Positions 1 to 10,134 are shown, counted from the stretch's first letter. The stretch is 20,922 nucleotides of DNA from JBDHUX01 sp039809405 (GCA_039809405.1 JBDHUX010000006.1:1-20922), one strand, 5' to 3'. Numbers and translations are program-made. The notes: generated by a model from the sequence alone, not told the origin.

Positions 1-100
1 CTTGATCTGTATGCAGACTTCATCTCGTATTTTTTAAAGAACAATATCTTTTTTGTGATTATTTTATAATCATCTTACTCCGTTTGTCAATAGATTTTTA
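1..100 (-). promoter_or_regulatory. rRNA-type promoter and boxA leader, copy 1 (points out of window)
   Basis: Read on the minus strand, TTGACA (90-85) and TATAAA (68-63) are separated by 16 bases. A boxA-like TTGTTCTTTAAAAA (44-31) follows and resembles the antitermination boxA of bacterial rRNA leaders. The stretch continues to the window edge and is homologous, in inverted orientation, to 10027-10134. By inference it drives a gene or an rRNA operon to the left of the window; no rRNA sequence is visible to confirm this. Confidence 0.6.
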
Positions 101-137
101 TCGGATTATGTTTTATTATAAATCGTCCAAGATACAA

Positions 138-165
138 TTGCATTTCACTATCAAATACTTATATT
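138..165 (+). promoter_or_regulatory. Putative argS promoter
   Basis: TTGCAT (138-143) and TATATT (160-165) are 16 bases apart. The argS ATG begins 8 bases after the -10 hexamer, so transcription would start at or next to the A of the start codon, giving a leaderless mRNA. No Shine-Dalgarno sequence is present. The call rests on motif matching only. Confidence 0.4.
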
Positions 166-172
166 GTAGACT

Positions 173-2101
173 ATGCAGATAAACAAAGAAACTATCACGG
201 ATTTGCTTGAAAAGATCCCATCCAAATTGGATCGTAATTTTACGATAGATCAAAAAATCGATTTGTCAGATGATTTTGGTATACCAAACTTTGAACAAAA
301 TAACCGTGTCATACACAATAAATCAGATTATATCTTATATCAATTAAACCAAAATATAAGCGATTATCTTATCAAGCTATGATACCACATAGATGATCAA
401 GTTATATCCGAGCCAAAGATAGCTGGTCCTGACTTCGTGATAGATTGCAAAACGATATACCAATCCAATCCTGAGCTAAATTTCAGCGAATTTATCAAGA
501 AATTATCGCAAGATATATGATGATATGAAGATAAACTGATAAGTAAAATAGTATCACAAGGTATCTTTGTAAATATACATGTCTCTGATTATTATATATC
601 ATCATTAATATGACAAGTCAGATCGTATAGATGATCTTTTGGTAATATAAATATCTGATACAAAAACCAAAAATGGATCGTAGAGTATAGTAGTCCAAAT
701 ATGGCCAAGAGTATGAGCATGTGACATTTCCGCAATACTATCATCTGAGATATTATATCCAATCTTACCAAGAGTGTGTGAGTAGATACTATTTTGCGGA
801 ATTATCTATGAGATTGGTGAACCCCATTTGGCAAATTTATATACTCACTGTACTGTCAGTATGAACAAAATCATGATATTGTAACCAAGATCCTTGACGA
901 TCCAACGGTGATGATGGGTAAGATATATGCAGATTACAAAGACATTGGAATCTCAGACAAGGACGATCATGCCAGGAAGATATTTTCGCTTTTGGAAAAG
1001 TGAGATAAAGATTTATTTGAATTATGGAAGATTATTAGACAATTAACACTGCAAGATTTTGCAATTACATACGATAAGTTGTGAGTTAGTTTTGATACTT
1101 ATCTTGGCGAGTATTTTGCTACCACCCTATCTTGAGATATCATAGTAGATTTAAAGTGATCTGATTATGCAGTCGAAAGCGACTGAGCCTATGTAGTTAG
1201 ATTCAAAAAAACAGACGATACATTGAAGCGAGAACCTCTAAAATCTTCACAACAAGCAGATTTTAACCCCGATACTGATCAAGTACTTGTAGTAAGCAAA
1301 TCTTGAGATAATACACTTTATGCGACAAGAGATTTGGCTATGTGTAAATTTAGATCACAGCAACTCTGGGCGGATAAGATGATATATGTAGTATGAAGCG
1401 AGCAAAGAGTTTATTTTGAGCAGATAATATCTCTTGCAACTTACTTATGATATATAAGAAACGATCAGATGGTCCATCTTGGTTATGGTCTATATATGCA
1501 AGATGGCAAGAAGATGAGTACTAGAAAGTGAACTGTTTTTCGTGTCATGGAGCTTATAGATGAGATTTCGGATAAAATTTGATTATCTTTTGAAGATAGG
1601 ATAGATAAAGATACTGCTGACAAACTCGCTATATCAACTCTTATATTTAACGATATAAAGTGAGATCTCATAAACGATGTAAACTTTGACATAGAAAATA
1701 TAACCAAATTAAATTGAGATAATGGCATCTACTTACAGTATACATATACAAGGATCATGACACTTATAAATAAAATAAAAGAGAGTTTTGATATAGATGA
1801 TGATCTGTACGGAGATAATCAGATAAGCAGTTTTGATCAGTTGGAAAAGACTATAATATCTAAACTTTGACTACTACCAAGTAAGATATCAACTAGTCTG
1901 ATAAATTATAAACCACATATACTTGCACAGTATGCATTAGAACTAGCTTGACTAGTCAATAAGCGATACAGCGAAAGCCCAAAAATAGTTGATTTAGAAA
2001 AAAATATTTCAATTCAAAAGTTGATGTTCTTGGAGTCTGTCAGTATTGTATTTGAAAAGATATTTGATATATTCTGATTTAGTAAAATAGAGAAGATGTA
2101 A
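173..2101 (+). CDS. argS: Arginyl-tRNA synthetase
   Basis: This class I synthetase attaches arginine to tRNA-Arg in the cytoplasm. Read with UGA = Gly it is a continuous 642-residue protein ending in TAA, somewhat longer than the typical bacterial ArgRS. The signature segment SSPNMAKSMSMGHFRN (about residues 173-188) aligns with the family SSPNIAKPMHVGHLRST. The HIGH motif is therefore SMGH, with serine in place of the first histidine, and its glycine is encoded by TGA at 722-724. The KMSKS-equivalent loop is KMSTRKG, normal for ArgRS, near residue 445, and a helical anticodon-binding domain forms the C-terminus. The ATG is chosen because it directly follows a -10-like box and gives the complete N-terminal domain. 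A dispersed repeat follows before the next gene. Confidence 0.93.
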
Positions 2102-2107
2102 ACCCAG

Positions 2108-2232
2108 CTGTAATCCTGAACGGAGTGAAGGATCTCCAATCTAGTGCGAGAAAATATATAAGTATTAAAACAATGTTGTTGAGATTCCTCGACGAGCTCT
2201 CCGCGACTTTGTGCGGAGCAGGCGGAATGGCA
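2108..2232. repeat. Dispersed palindromic repeat, copy C
   Basis: On the reverse strand this matches 11920-12084: a block with ATTCCG, CTCCGCACAAAGT and GTCGAGGAATCTCAAC is nearly identical, and the other end shares TGGAGATC and TCAGGAT. The middles differ. It lies between argS and the phosphatase gene and carries no ORF. It looks like a small mosaic intergenic repeat rather than an insertion sequence, since no transposase is seen. Confidence 0.7.
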
Positions 2233-2271
2233 ACTTACTATAAAATTGATTAAACATTAAAAAATAATATA

Positions 2272-2820
2272 ATGAAATTGGTACTTATCAGACATTGAGA
2301 AACAGAAAATAATGTGAAAAATATCAGTACATGACATAGCGATATTTGACTTACAGAATTAGGTAAAGAACAAGCAAAACAAGCCGGTCAATCTTTACTA
2401 GATCAAGATATTGATATAGATACGATTTACTCATCTACACTTATCAGAGCACAAGAAACTGCGAGTATCATAAAATCAATTATATGATCTGTATGATGAG
2501 ATATAAATTTAAGTGAACTTATGACAGAAAGAGATCTTTGATTACAAACTAATCAACCTAGACAAAATTGGGTAAATATAACTAAACTGCCAGAAGAAGA
2601 GAGAGTTATAGAGATGGAAAAGCTAAATATAGAGTCAGATAACAATCTGGATAGTAGGATAAAACAATTTTTGGAGATACTAGATCAATCAAATAAAGAA
2701 AATATACTACTTATATGACATAGATGATGGTTCAAAAGGATGCTATCAAAAGTATTATGAAAAGATATGCCAGAAGATAGTTTGAAAAATTGATCCATTA
2801 CTATTGTTGATTTACAATAA
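2272..2820 (+). CDS. Histidine phosphatase (phosphoglycerate mutase-like) family protein
   Basis: A 182-residue protein (UGA = Gly) of the histidine phosphatase superfamily, which hydrolyses phosphate esters through a phosphohistidine intermediate. The N-terminal motif LIRHGETENN (residues 5-14) supplies the nucleophilic histidine, and its glycine is a TGA codon. SSTLIRAQETA (about residues 61-71) is the conserved arginine-containing segment. LIGHRGWFKRM near residue 150 supplies the second catalytic histidine. The size fits single-domain members such as CobC or GpmB-like phosphatases, but the substrate cannot be told from sequence. It stops at TAA. The start follows an A/T-rich stretch without a Shine-Dalgarno sequence. 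Dispersed repeats flank it on both sides, so it is probably transcribed on its own. Confidence 0.88.
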
Positions 2821-2826
2821 ACTACT

Positions 2827-2846
2827 ATCTCGACCGTAGTGGAGAG
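2827..2846. repeat. Fragment of dispersed repeat, copy D
   Basis: Twenty bases are an exact reverse complement of 12019-12038, inside repeat copy B. The fragment lies in the short gap between the phosphatase gene and uvrA. Confidence 0.6.
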
Positions 2847-2906
2847 ATCATTGAACTAATCAGTTTATCTTCATGTCAATTATAAAACTACAAATAAATA
2901 AAAATT

Positions 2907-4310
2907 ATGGCTAAAAAATCCGATATAACTAACAAAAAAACTGCATTTGGTGCAGACTTTGAGAATTTTCAAGAAAACATAATATTGAAATGAGTTAGCA
3001 CAAATAACTTGAAAAATATAGATATAACTATACCGAAAAATAAACTAGTCACTATTACAGGAGTAAGTGGAAGTGGGAAAAGTTCACTTGCATTTGATAC
3101 TATATACAAGGAGTGACAGTTTAGATATATAGAGTCTTTGTCGTCTTATCTTAGGCAGTTTTTCAATCTATGAGCAAGACCAGAGATAGAGTATACAAGT
3201 TGACTTAGTCCAGCTATAGCTATAGAACAAAATAAAAGGGCAGCCAATGTGAGATCGTCAGTTTGAACAATTACAGAGATAGATGACTATCTTAGATTGC
3301 TTTTTGCGAAGTTGGGTCAAAGCTATTGTTATAATTGTGGTAATGAGATCAAGGCACAGTCTGTAGATAGTATCACAGAGGATATCTTATCTATAAATAA
3401 AGACAAAAAGATATATATAGTATCAGCTCTTGGTGAGTACAAAAATAATATAGATTTTCTCAAATTTGTTAAAAAAAATAGAAACAAGATGGATAAGTGA
3501 GATGGATATACGAGATATCTTGTATTATTTGATGACGATAAATGAAGTTCTCAGCTTGTAGAGTATTTTTATTTGGAATCACCAAATATACCAGAGAAAT
3601 ACCTTCCGCTTACTGTATATGGTATATACGATAGGATCACTTTGAGTGATGATAACCAAGATAGGCTGAAAGAAGATATAGTAAAGATGTTAAATGAAAA
3701 TAGTAAATTTGGGGTGTATCAGATAGATGAAGATGATAAGTCGAACGATAGTCTATCTATAACAGTTTGAAAAGATGTATACGATACCAAGTCACACATT
3801 ACTTGGTTTACTGATAAGGTGTTTTGTCCAAAGTGCAATATCACTTATCCAGAGTTTACTACACAGCATTTTTCTAGTAACCGTATAGAGTGAGCTTGTT
3901 ATGTCTGTCATGGATTGGGCGAGATCATAGATATAGATCTGCAACAGATCATAGATCCTAGCTTAGCTTACAACAAAGCAATCTTGCCTCGGCAAAACAA
4001 TAGTTATGGTCAGCAAGTATTGGAAAAGTTAGCAAACAAATACGATATAACTCCTACGACTATCCGATCAAAACTACCAGAGCGGTTTGTAGATATTGTT
4101 ATCAAGTGAGATAATGAGATACTCAAAATATGATCTATGTGAAAGTATCAGAGTTTGTACTATAGATGAGTTGAAGATGTGCTGACTTGACAATACAACA
4201 AATGAACACTTTGAACAGATTTTGCAACTATGTTTGGCACCAAAGTATGTCCAGAATGCAACGGAGCAAAACTCCGCAAAGAGAGTTTAAATGTAAAGAT
4301 AAGTATTTAA
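2907..4310 (+). CDS. uvrA: UvrA excinuclease ATPase, N-terminal part only (truncated)
   Basis: UvrA is the damage-sensing ABC ATPase of nucleotide excision repair and usually has about 940 residues. This frame (UGA = Gly) gives 467. Visible parts are the Walker A loop GVSGSGKSSLAFDTIY (about residues 53-68), the segment GLSPAIAIEQNKRAANVRSSVGT, the UvrB-binding and insertion region, and a zinc finger with CPKC and CYVC (about 305-333). It ends just after CPECNGAKLRKESLNVKISI, where family members continue toward the first ABC signature. The signature, Walker B, the whole second ATPase half and the C-terminal zinc finger are absent. No continuation is seen in other frames, and a GNAT gene starts 20 bases later. 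A standalone UvrA could not work in this form, so it is a pseudogene, one part of a split gene, or an assembly join. Confidence 0.85.
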
Positions 4311-4330
4311 AAATAATAATATATTTTATA

Positions 4331-4771
4331 ATGACAAATAAAGAGATAATTATTGATGTAAGAAACTATGATCCTAATTCAGATTATGAGTGAGTTTATT
4401 ATTTGTATAATGATTGAAGTACTTTTTGAGGACAGTATGATGATGCAAGAGATACAGAAGAGAGGATGCAACTATTATCAAAAAATAATCCAAGTAAGAT
4501 TCTTGTAGCAGTAGTAGATAACAAAATTGTTTGAACTGTTACATTATTTGAAGATGGTAGAAGTGCACGATTATATAGATTTGCAATTCAGAAAATACAT
4601 GAAAATGAGATCTCTATAGCATTATATAATGAAGCCAAAAAGATACTGAAAGAGCTATGACATAATCAAGTTTTGGTTTATGCTCCAGATAGTAGTCAGT
4701 ACGAAAACAGATATAAATTACTATGATTTACTAAGTGAAATATATATAGAGCCTATTGGGAAGATATATAA
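4331..4771 (+). CDS. GNAT family N-acetyltransferase
   Basis: A 146-residue protein (UGA = Gly) with the layout of a GCN5-related acetyltransferase, which transfers acetyl from acetyl-CoA to an amine. KILVAVVDNKIVGTVTLF (about residues 57-74) matches the central beta2-beta4 strands with the usual G-T pattern. YNEAKKILKELGHNQVLVYAP fits the helix and strand after the CoA loop, and YKLLGFTKGNIY near the C-terminus is the familiar 'Y..LGF' strand. The canonical CoA loop Q/RxxGxG/A is weak: here it reads RFAIQKIHENEISIALYN. The substrate is unknown. It starts 20 bases after the truncated uvrA and ends in TAA, 45 bases before trhO, so it may share a transcript with its neighbours. Confidence 0.8.
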
Positions 4772-4816
4772 AGATAAATATCATTAAAAAATTAAATACT
4801 AAATAAATACTATAGA

Positions 4817-5905
4817 ATGAAAAGAAATATATATACACTGCTTACATACTACAAATTTGTAACGATACCACATATAGGGGATGAGATCAAAGAGCATAAA
4901 AAATTTTGCACTCAGATAGGTATGAAAGGTAGGATCTATATGGGTCCTGAATGAATTAGTGCTACTTTAACTGGTAATGATGGTCAGATTATAGCTTATA
5001 AGCTATATATGCAAAGTAAATCTTGGTTACAAGATGTGGAACTTTTGGATTTAAAATCTACCAAGGTGGATGACTACTACTTTGATAAGATGATTTGCAA
5101 ATACAGAGATGAGATAGTAAAATTAAATTATATAGTGACTCCAGAAGATGTTGAGAGGTACAGACAAGAGATACCAATACAAGATTTCAAGCAGATTATG
5201 GAAAATTGGGATGATAAAAAATATGCTATATTAGATATGAGAAATAGCTACGAGTTTAAATTATGACATTTTAGACATGCAGAACCATCTTGAACTATAA
5301 ATTTCCGTGAGATGGGTTCTTTATTACAAAATTATAAAACTAGATTTGGTAGGAAAAAAGTGATAATGTACTGTACTTGAGGCATTAGATGTGAAAAGCT
5401 TGCAGTGATGTTGCATAAGTATTGACTTGATAATTTCTACTCATTACAAGGTGGCGTCGTGTGATATATAAATTATTACGACGATGGAAATTGGCTTGGT
5501 AATTTATACACATTTGATGGTAGAGTAAGCACTTATGTATGAAGTAAAAAAACTCATACAACTATATGAAAGTGTATTTATACAGACGAACTAACCGATA
5601 ATATAGAAAACTGTAGATACTGACCTTGTAATGCAAGGATCATCTGCAAGCCAAAAGAGTATAGGAAACATCTATGATTTTGTTCATCCGAATGTTACAA
5701 CAAAGCAAAAAAAGATTTGAGGATAAAAGACGATAACTTTGATAAAAATAACTACCAAACAATCAGAGATGAGATAAAAAATAACCCAAAAAAGAAAGAA
5801 GAGTATACAACAAAAATTTGTAATTTCCTGGATAGTAGATTATGATGATTGGATCGAAGATATGAAAATAGTCAGAAAGAAGAGTATATAGACTGTGAGT
5901 GTTAG
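4817..5905 (+). CDS. trhO: tRNA uridine(34) hydroxylase, rhodanese-domain protein TrhO
   Basis: TrhO (formerly YceA) hydroxylates uridine 34 of tRNA, the first step toward 5-methoxyuridine-type modifications. The 362-residue product (UGA = Gly) has the family N-terminal domain with RIYMGPEGISATLTG (about residues 39-53). A rhodanese domain follows with LDMRNSYEFKLGHFRHA and the active-site loop CTGGIRCEKLAV (about 188-199), whose first glycine is a TGA codon. A C-terminal cysteine-rich segment (CRYGPCNARIICK, then CSSECYNKAKK) is also typical of the family. The length is usual for TrhO. The gene ends with TAG, 38 bases before the MFS gene on the same strand. Confidence 0.92.
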
Positions 5906-5943
5906 CATAGCGATTTAGATATAATAATAAATACAATCAAAAT

Positions 5944-7140
5944 ATGGATAATAAATCTATAAATAAGCAAAAAATTCTTATATATACTGCCCTTTTACTT
6001 GACGTATTGTGTATAGGTGTGTTTATACCTAGTGCAGAGAAGTTTATATGATGGTATGGCATAAGTGAAGCTACTGTAGGCCTAAGTATGACGGTATATT
6101 CACTTTGTGCTTTTTTCTCTGCTCCAATTTTATGACAACTTGGTGATAGATATGGTCGTAAATGGCCACTCATATTATGTGTACTATGATCGCTACTGTC
6201 GTTTGTAATGTTGCTCGTGACAAGAAGTTTTACATGGTTTCTTATATCTAGAGTGATCAATGGCATCACTTGATGAAATATATCTATACTACAATCTATC
6301 ATAGCAGATATATCAACCTCAGAAGAAGATAGAAAGAAAAATCTATGACTTATGGGTGCAGTATTCGGTTTGTGATTTATTATATGACCAGTTTTTTGAT
6401 CTTTATTACTTAGTTGAGGATGATCTGTTACAGATGTATTCCTAGCTATGAGTGTATTTTCTTTTGTAGATCTGATTATACTTACATTATTTCTTAAAGA
6501 AACAAATCATGAAAAAAGCCGTAGTAAGATCGAATTCGTTGTATTTAAGTCTATATGGGATCATCTAAAAAAACCAATACTATGAAAGTATCTTATATCA
6601 TTTTTCTTACTGGTATTTGGCTCATTTATATATCAGTCTATGATGAGTATATTTGCAAAAGATTACTATGGTATATGATGAGAGTATATCTGATACATAC
6701 TTGGTGCCATGTGACTTATAACTATTATAAATATGTCGATCTTGATACCAAAATTTTGGATTAAAAAATTTAATAGCAATCAGATCATAAAGATATGACA
6801 CATATGATTGATGGTATGATCGGTTGTTATCATACTAAATCAAATTGGTGTTTTGGTTATACCATCTCATAACTGGATTGCATTGGTAATATGAATATTG
6901 ACAATAGCACTTATAGGGAGTATATATACGCCGATATACCAGTCTGATATGATACAGCAAGTACCAAAAAATCACATAGGGAGACTAAATGGTGTTATAG
7001 CCAGCATACAAACGATAGGGATGGCGATAGGTCCTATTGTATGATGATATCTCCTTAGTATAAATGTACCATTATTTTTATGATCTATTGTGTGTGTACT
7101 TATAAGTTATCTCATTATCACTTATAATAAAAGAAATTAA
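5944..7140 (+). CDS. MFS transporter, drug:H+ antiporter-like
   Basis: A 398-residue integral membrane protein (UGA = Gly) with about twelve predicted membrane segments, fitting the 12-helix DHA1 branch of the major facilitator superfamily. Motif A, GQLGDRYGRKWPL (about residues 64-76), sits between helices 2 and 3. ISRVINGITGGNISILQSIIADIS resembles the helix 4-5 segment, and GAVFGLGFIIGPVFGSLL (about residues 138-155) resembles motif C of antiporters. The closest general resemblance is to TetA-like or multidrug exporters, but the substrate cannot be assigned. It is the last gene of the plus-strand run that includes uvrA', the GNAT gene and trhO, and a hairpin terminator follows. It stops at TAA. 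Confidence 0.88.
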
Positions 7141-7162
7141 AATAATCTGATTTATGATAAGT

Positions 7163-7192
7163 AAAAACCTCTTTATGATAGAGGCTTTTTTT
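7163..7192. terminator. Probable bidirectional intrinsic terminator
   Basis: A stem of CCTCT (7168-7172) with AGAGG (7180-7184) and a 7-base loop is flanked by A5 on one side and a run of seven T on the other. It lies between the convergent MFS gene (+) and gyrA (-) and could end transcription in both directions. Confidence 0.7.
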
Positions 7193-7264
7193 ATTTTATT
7201 TAGAGAATTTACTAGATAGTGAAATATCCTCTGACTATATCAACATAAATCTTATTTGTATTTT

Positions 7265-9754
7265 TTACTTACCTTCTTTTTCTTCTCGAGGTCTATAAAC
7301 CATCACGATAGATTGGTTAGTTATCTGGTCTAGCTCACTTTCTGGATCGTCAAGTTTCATAGTATCGTTATGCAATGTTTTTAGTTCATCATTGTTTAAT
7401 TTAATCCTGATATTTCACTCATTGATAGCAAGTCATCAAATCAGATGTTGTTTTGGATTTAATTCTGCTACGATCTGACCTTTGTGTCATCTTTTTTTGA
7501 CTTGTAGGTCGTCTATATTTAATAACTTAGCAGCATTCTCAGAGTAGACAAGTATAAACTCTTCTCATCTATGGACAAACATACTTGCTATCTTGTCATC
7601 ATCTTGTAACTCTATACCTTTGACTCATCCTGACGTCTTACCCATAGGTCTAAGTCAAGCTTCATCAAATAGTACCATCCATCATCACTTACTTATAATT
7701 CAGATATTATCTCCTTTTTTTACTGGTATAACAGATACGATCTCTTCTCACTCTGCAAGGTTCATAATTACAGTTGGGAATTTTTTAAATTTTAACAATA
7801 GTCATTTGTCTATCTTTTTAAGAGAGTTTTGGTTTGTTATAAGGCATAGGTGTTCATAATCGCCTTCCATCGTTTCGCATACTATAATATTTCATCTCAA
7901 TCATCGATGTTTTTTTGGATCTAACGGATCTTGTTTGATGTTCCAAGATCAGAGATCTTTCAACCTCTGTATTACGAGCTCTCATATATCAGTTATTACA
8001 ATAAGTTTATCTTGATTATTTGTATGCACAAGATGGATAGTCTCTTCTGGGACATTCATAATCCTAGACTGATAAAGAACTTTTACATGATGGTTATTAT
8101 CAATCAAACATAATACATCCTCTTTTTTGAGATCTTGCATCTTGATTAACTTCTTAAAATCTCAAGTCATATCTCATACATCATCTACCACCTCAGTTTT
8201 TCTTTCATCACCAAATTTATTTCTTACTTCTGTGATCTCATCGCTGACTACTTCATCCAATTTTAGTGGGTTTGATATGATCTCATTTAACTCTGCAATC
8301 AGTTTTGTTTTTTCATCTATTTCGTCCAGTACTTTTTGTATCTCAAGTCATACGAGTCTGCCTAAGGTAAGTTTGAGTATATAGTCAGCTTGTGGCTCTG
8401 TAAAATCAAATGTATCAATTAATTTTTGCTTAGCTTCTTCTGTAGTCTGAGATCATCTAATGATCTTGATAATATCGTCTATGATATCTATAGCTCTTTT
8501 CAGTCATTCTAATATATGTAGCCTATCTTCAGCTTTTTGTAACAAAAATTTGGACCTCCTAAGGACTACCTCCCTTCTAAATAATATAAACTCTACAAGT
8601 AGATCTTTTATATTTAATAACTTTGGTTGTGATCATTGTTCTACAAGAGTTACATTGTTTAGTGAAAACGATGTCTGCAAGTTTGTATATTTGTAAAGTT
8701 GTAGTAGTATATCGTCAGGGTTAAATCATTTCTTGATCTCTATAACTACTCTGATTTTATTTTTGGCAGAAGCATCTACTATATCTGCTATACCTTCTAT
8801 TTTCTTATCTATGACGAGTTCTCATATCTTTTCTACTATACCAGACTTGGTCACCTGATATGGTATCTCATCTATGATGATATATGTACTATTTTTATCA
8901 TTTTCTATATGAGTTTTACCTCTTACCAATATACCACCCTTTCAAGTTGTGTATATATTTTTTATATTTTCACTATCAAATATCTGTCATCAAGTAGGAA
9001 AATCAGGTCACTTGATTATATTCATAATGTCATCTATAGTCACATCACCAAATTCGTCTCGTATCAATTTATCTTCATTTGCATCTTCTTGATCATCAAA
9101 TAAATCTGGTTGCTTTTTGGATTTGGATATAAGTAAAAGACATGCATTTATGACTTCAGTAAGGTTGTGCGGAGCCATATTGGTCGCCATACCTACAGCT
9201 ATACCCATAGTTCCATTACATAGATGGTTTGGAAATCTTGTAGGGAGAGTTATAGGCTCTACTGTACTACTATCGTAATTTGGTCTCCAGTCAACAGTGT
9301 CTTCTCTGATATTTTCAAGCATATACTCGGTAAGTTTGGTCATCTTCACCTCAGTATATCTTGAAGCTGCCGCTCCATCACCATCAATAGATCAGAAATT
9401 TCCTTGTCCATCTACAAGTGGATATCTCATAGAAAAATCTTGAGCGAGTCTAACCATCGCTTCGTAAACAGAACTATCTCCATGCGGATGGTAATCTCTC
9501 AATGTCTGTCACACAACTCACATCGACTTCTTGTATTTGGAGTTACTATATAGTCACATCTCAAACATAGTATAAAGTATTCTTCTGATAACTGGTTTTA
9601 GCCCATCTCTTGTATCAGGTAATGCACGAGACACTATGACTGACATCGCATAGTCTATATAAGACTGTGAAACTTCAGACTCTATACTCTGATCTATTAC
9701 TTTCTCTGTATAGTTAAACAGATCAATGTTTTCTTGTTTTTTATCTTTGACCAT
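7265..9754 (-). CDS. gyrA: DNA gyrase / topoisomerase IV subunit A
   Basis: The DNA-cleaving subunit of a type IIA topoisomerase, 829 residues with UGA = Gly. The N-terminal breakage-reunion domain is well kept: SYIDYAMSVIVSRALPDTRDGLKPVIRRILY (about residues 31-61), the HGDSSVYEAMVR quinolone region, and AAASRYTEVKM with the catalytic tyrosine. The TFPNHLCNGTMGIAVGMATNMAPHN-like block, the coiled-coil tower and a six-bladed C-terminal propeller region follow. The GyrA box (usually QRRGGKG-like) is not recognisable at its expected place after the tower, so topoisomerase IV-type activity cannot be excluded. Only one A and one B subunit are present in the window. The ATG at 9754 gives the family N-terminus, and a TATAAT (9795-9790) lies about 36 bases upstream. 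It stops at TAA. Confidence 0.93.
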
Positions 9755-9789
9755 ATGAAGATAATAAGATGATTAAATTATTTAAAAAA

Positions 9790-9795
9790 ATTATA
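9790..9795 (-). promoter_or_regulatory. Possible -10 box for gyrA
   Basis: TATAAT on the minus strand, about 36 bases upstream of the gyrA ATG. No -35 box at normal spacing is convincing. Confidence 0.3.
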
Positions 9796-9892
9796 AACAA
9801 AAAATAGTCCAAAAACTGCTTTATTATATAACTATTTTGGTAGGATAATCAAATAAAAATATCCAGTTTAATGATAGTTTTGAAGTATTTTT

Positions 9893-10004
9893 GTCATCCT
9901 ATGAGTGAAACAACTTGCCCTTAATTTACTGCGAAGAAAGATCTCCAACTAGCTAACTTAAAACACACATCGCTGGAGATCCTTCACCTGTGGTTCAGGA
10001 TGAC
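9893..10004. repeat. Dispersed palindromic repeat, copy A
   Basis: The ends are perfect inverted repeats, GTCATCCT (9893-9900) and AGGATGAC (9997-10004). An inner pair, GATCTCCA (9940-9947) and TGGAGATC (9974-9981), is also perfect. The TGGAGATCCTTCAC and TTCAGGAT parts recur in copies B and C. It occupies most of the space between gyrA and the unit A promoter. With no ORF and an overall fold-back structure it resembles a small MITE-like or REP-like element. Confidence 0.7.
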
Positions 10005-10026
10005 AGTAAATTTTAATTTTAGAATT

Positions 10027-10134
10027 AAAAAATCTATTGACAAAGAGAGAGAGAGAGAGAGAGATGATTATAAAATACTTGCAAGATTTATTGTTCTTTA
10101 AAACTCGAGATGAAGTCTGTTGTCGCAGATCAAG
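10027..10134 (+). promoter_or_regulatory. rRNA-type promoter and boxA leader, copy 2, with (AG)10 spacer
   Basis: Homologous to the reverse complement of 1-100: TTGACA (10037-10042), TATAAA (10069-10074), boxA-like TTGTTCTTTAAAA (10091-10103) and a shared CGAGATGAAGTCTG block. The spacer between the two hexamers is 26 bases because it contains (AG)10 at 10044-10063. Copy 1 has 16 bases. The ten extra bases equal about one helical turn or five AG units. It lies upstream of the ORF at 10247. Confidence 0.6.

Noticed and set aside
5937..6302. Minus-strand ORF of 121 codons
   Set aside because: It is a shadow of the MFS transporter gene on the other strand, with no start context or recognisable product.
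173..7140. Many short ORF pieces that look like degraded pseudogenes
   Set aside because: They join into full-length proteins once TGA is read as glycine, so they are not decay.
7593..8696. Several plus-strand ORFs rich in Ser, Ile and Phe
   Set aside because: All are antisense to gyrA and have the composition expected of shadow frames.
10044..10063. The (AG)10 tract as a sequencing or assembly artefact
   Set aside because: It cannot be excluded, but the flanks align with copy 1 on both sides, so the locus itself is sound; only the repeat number is uncertain.
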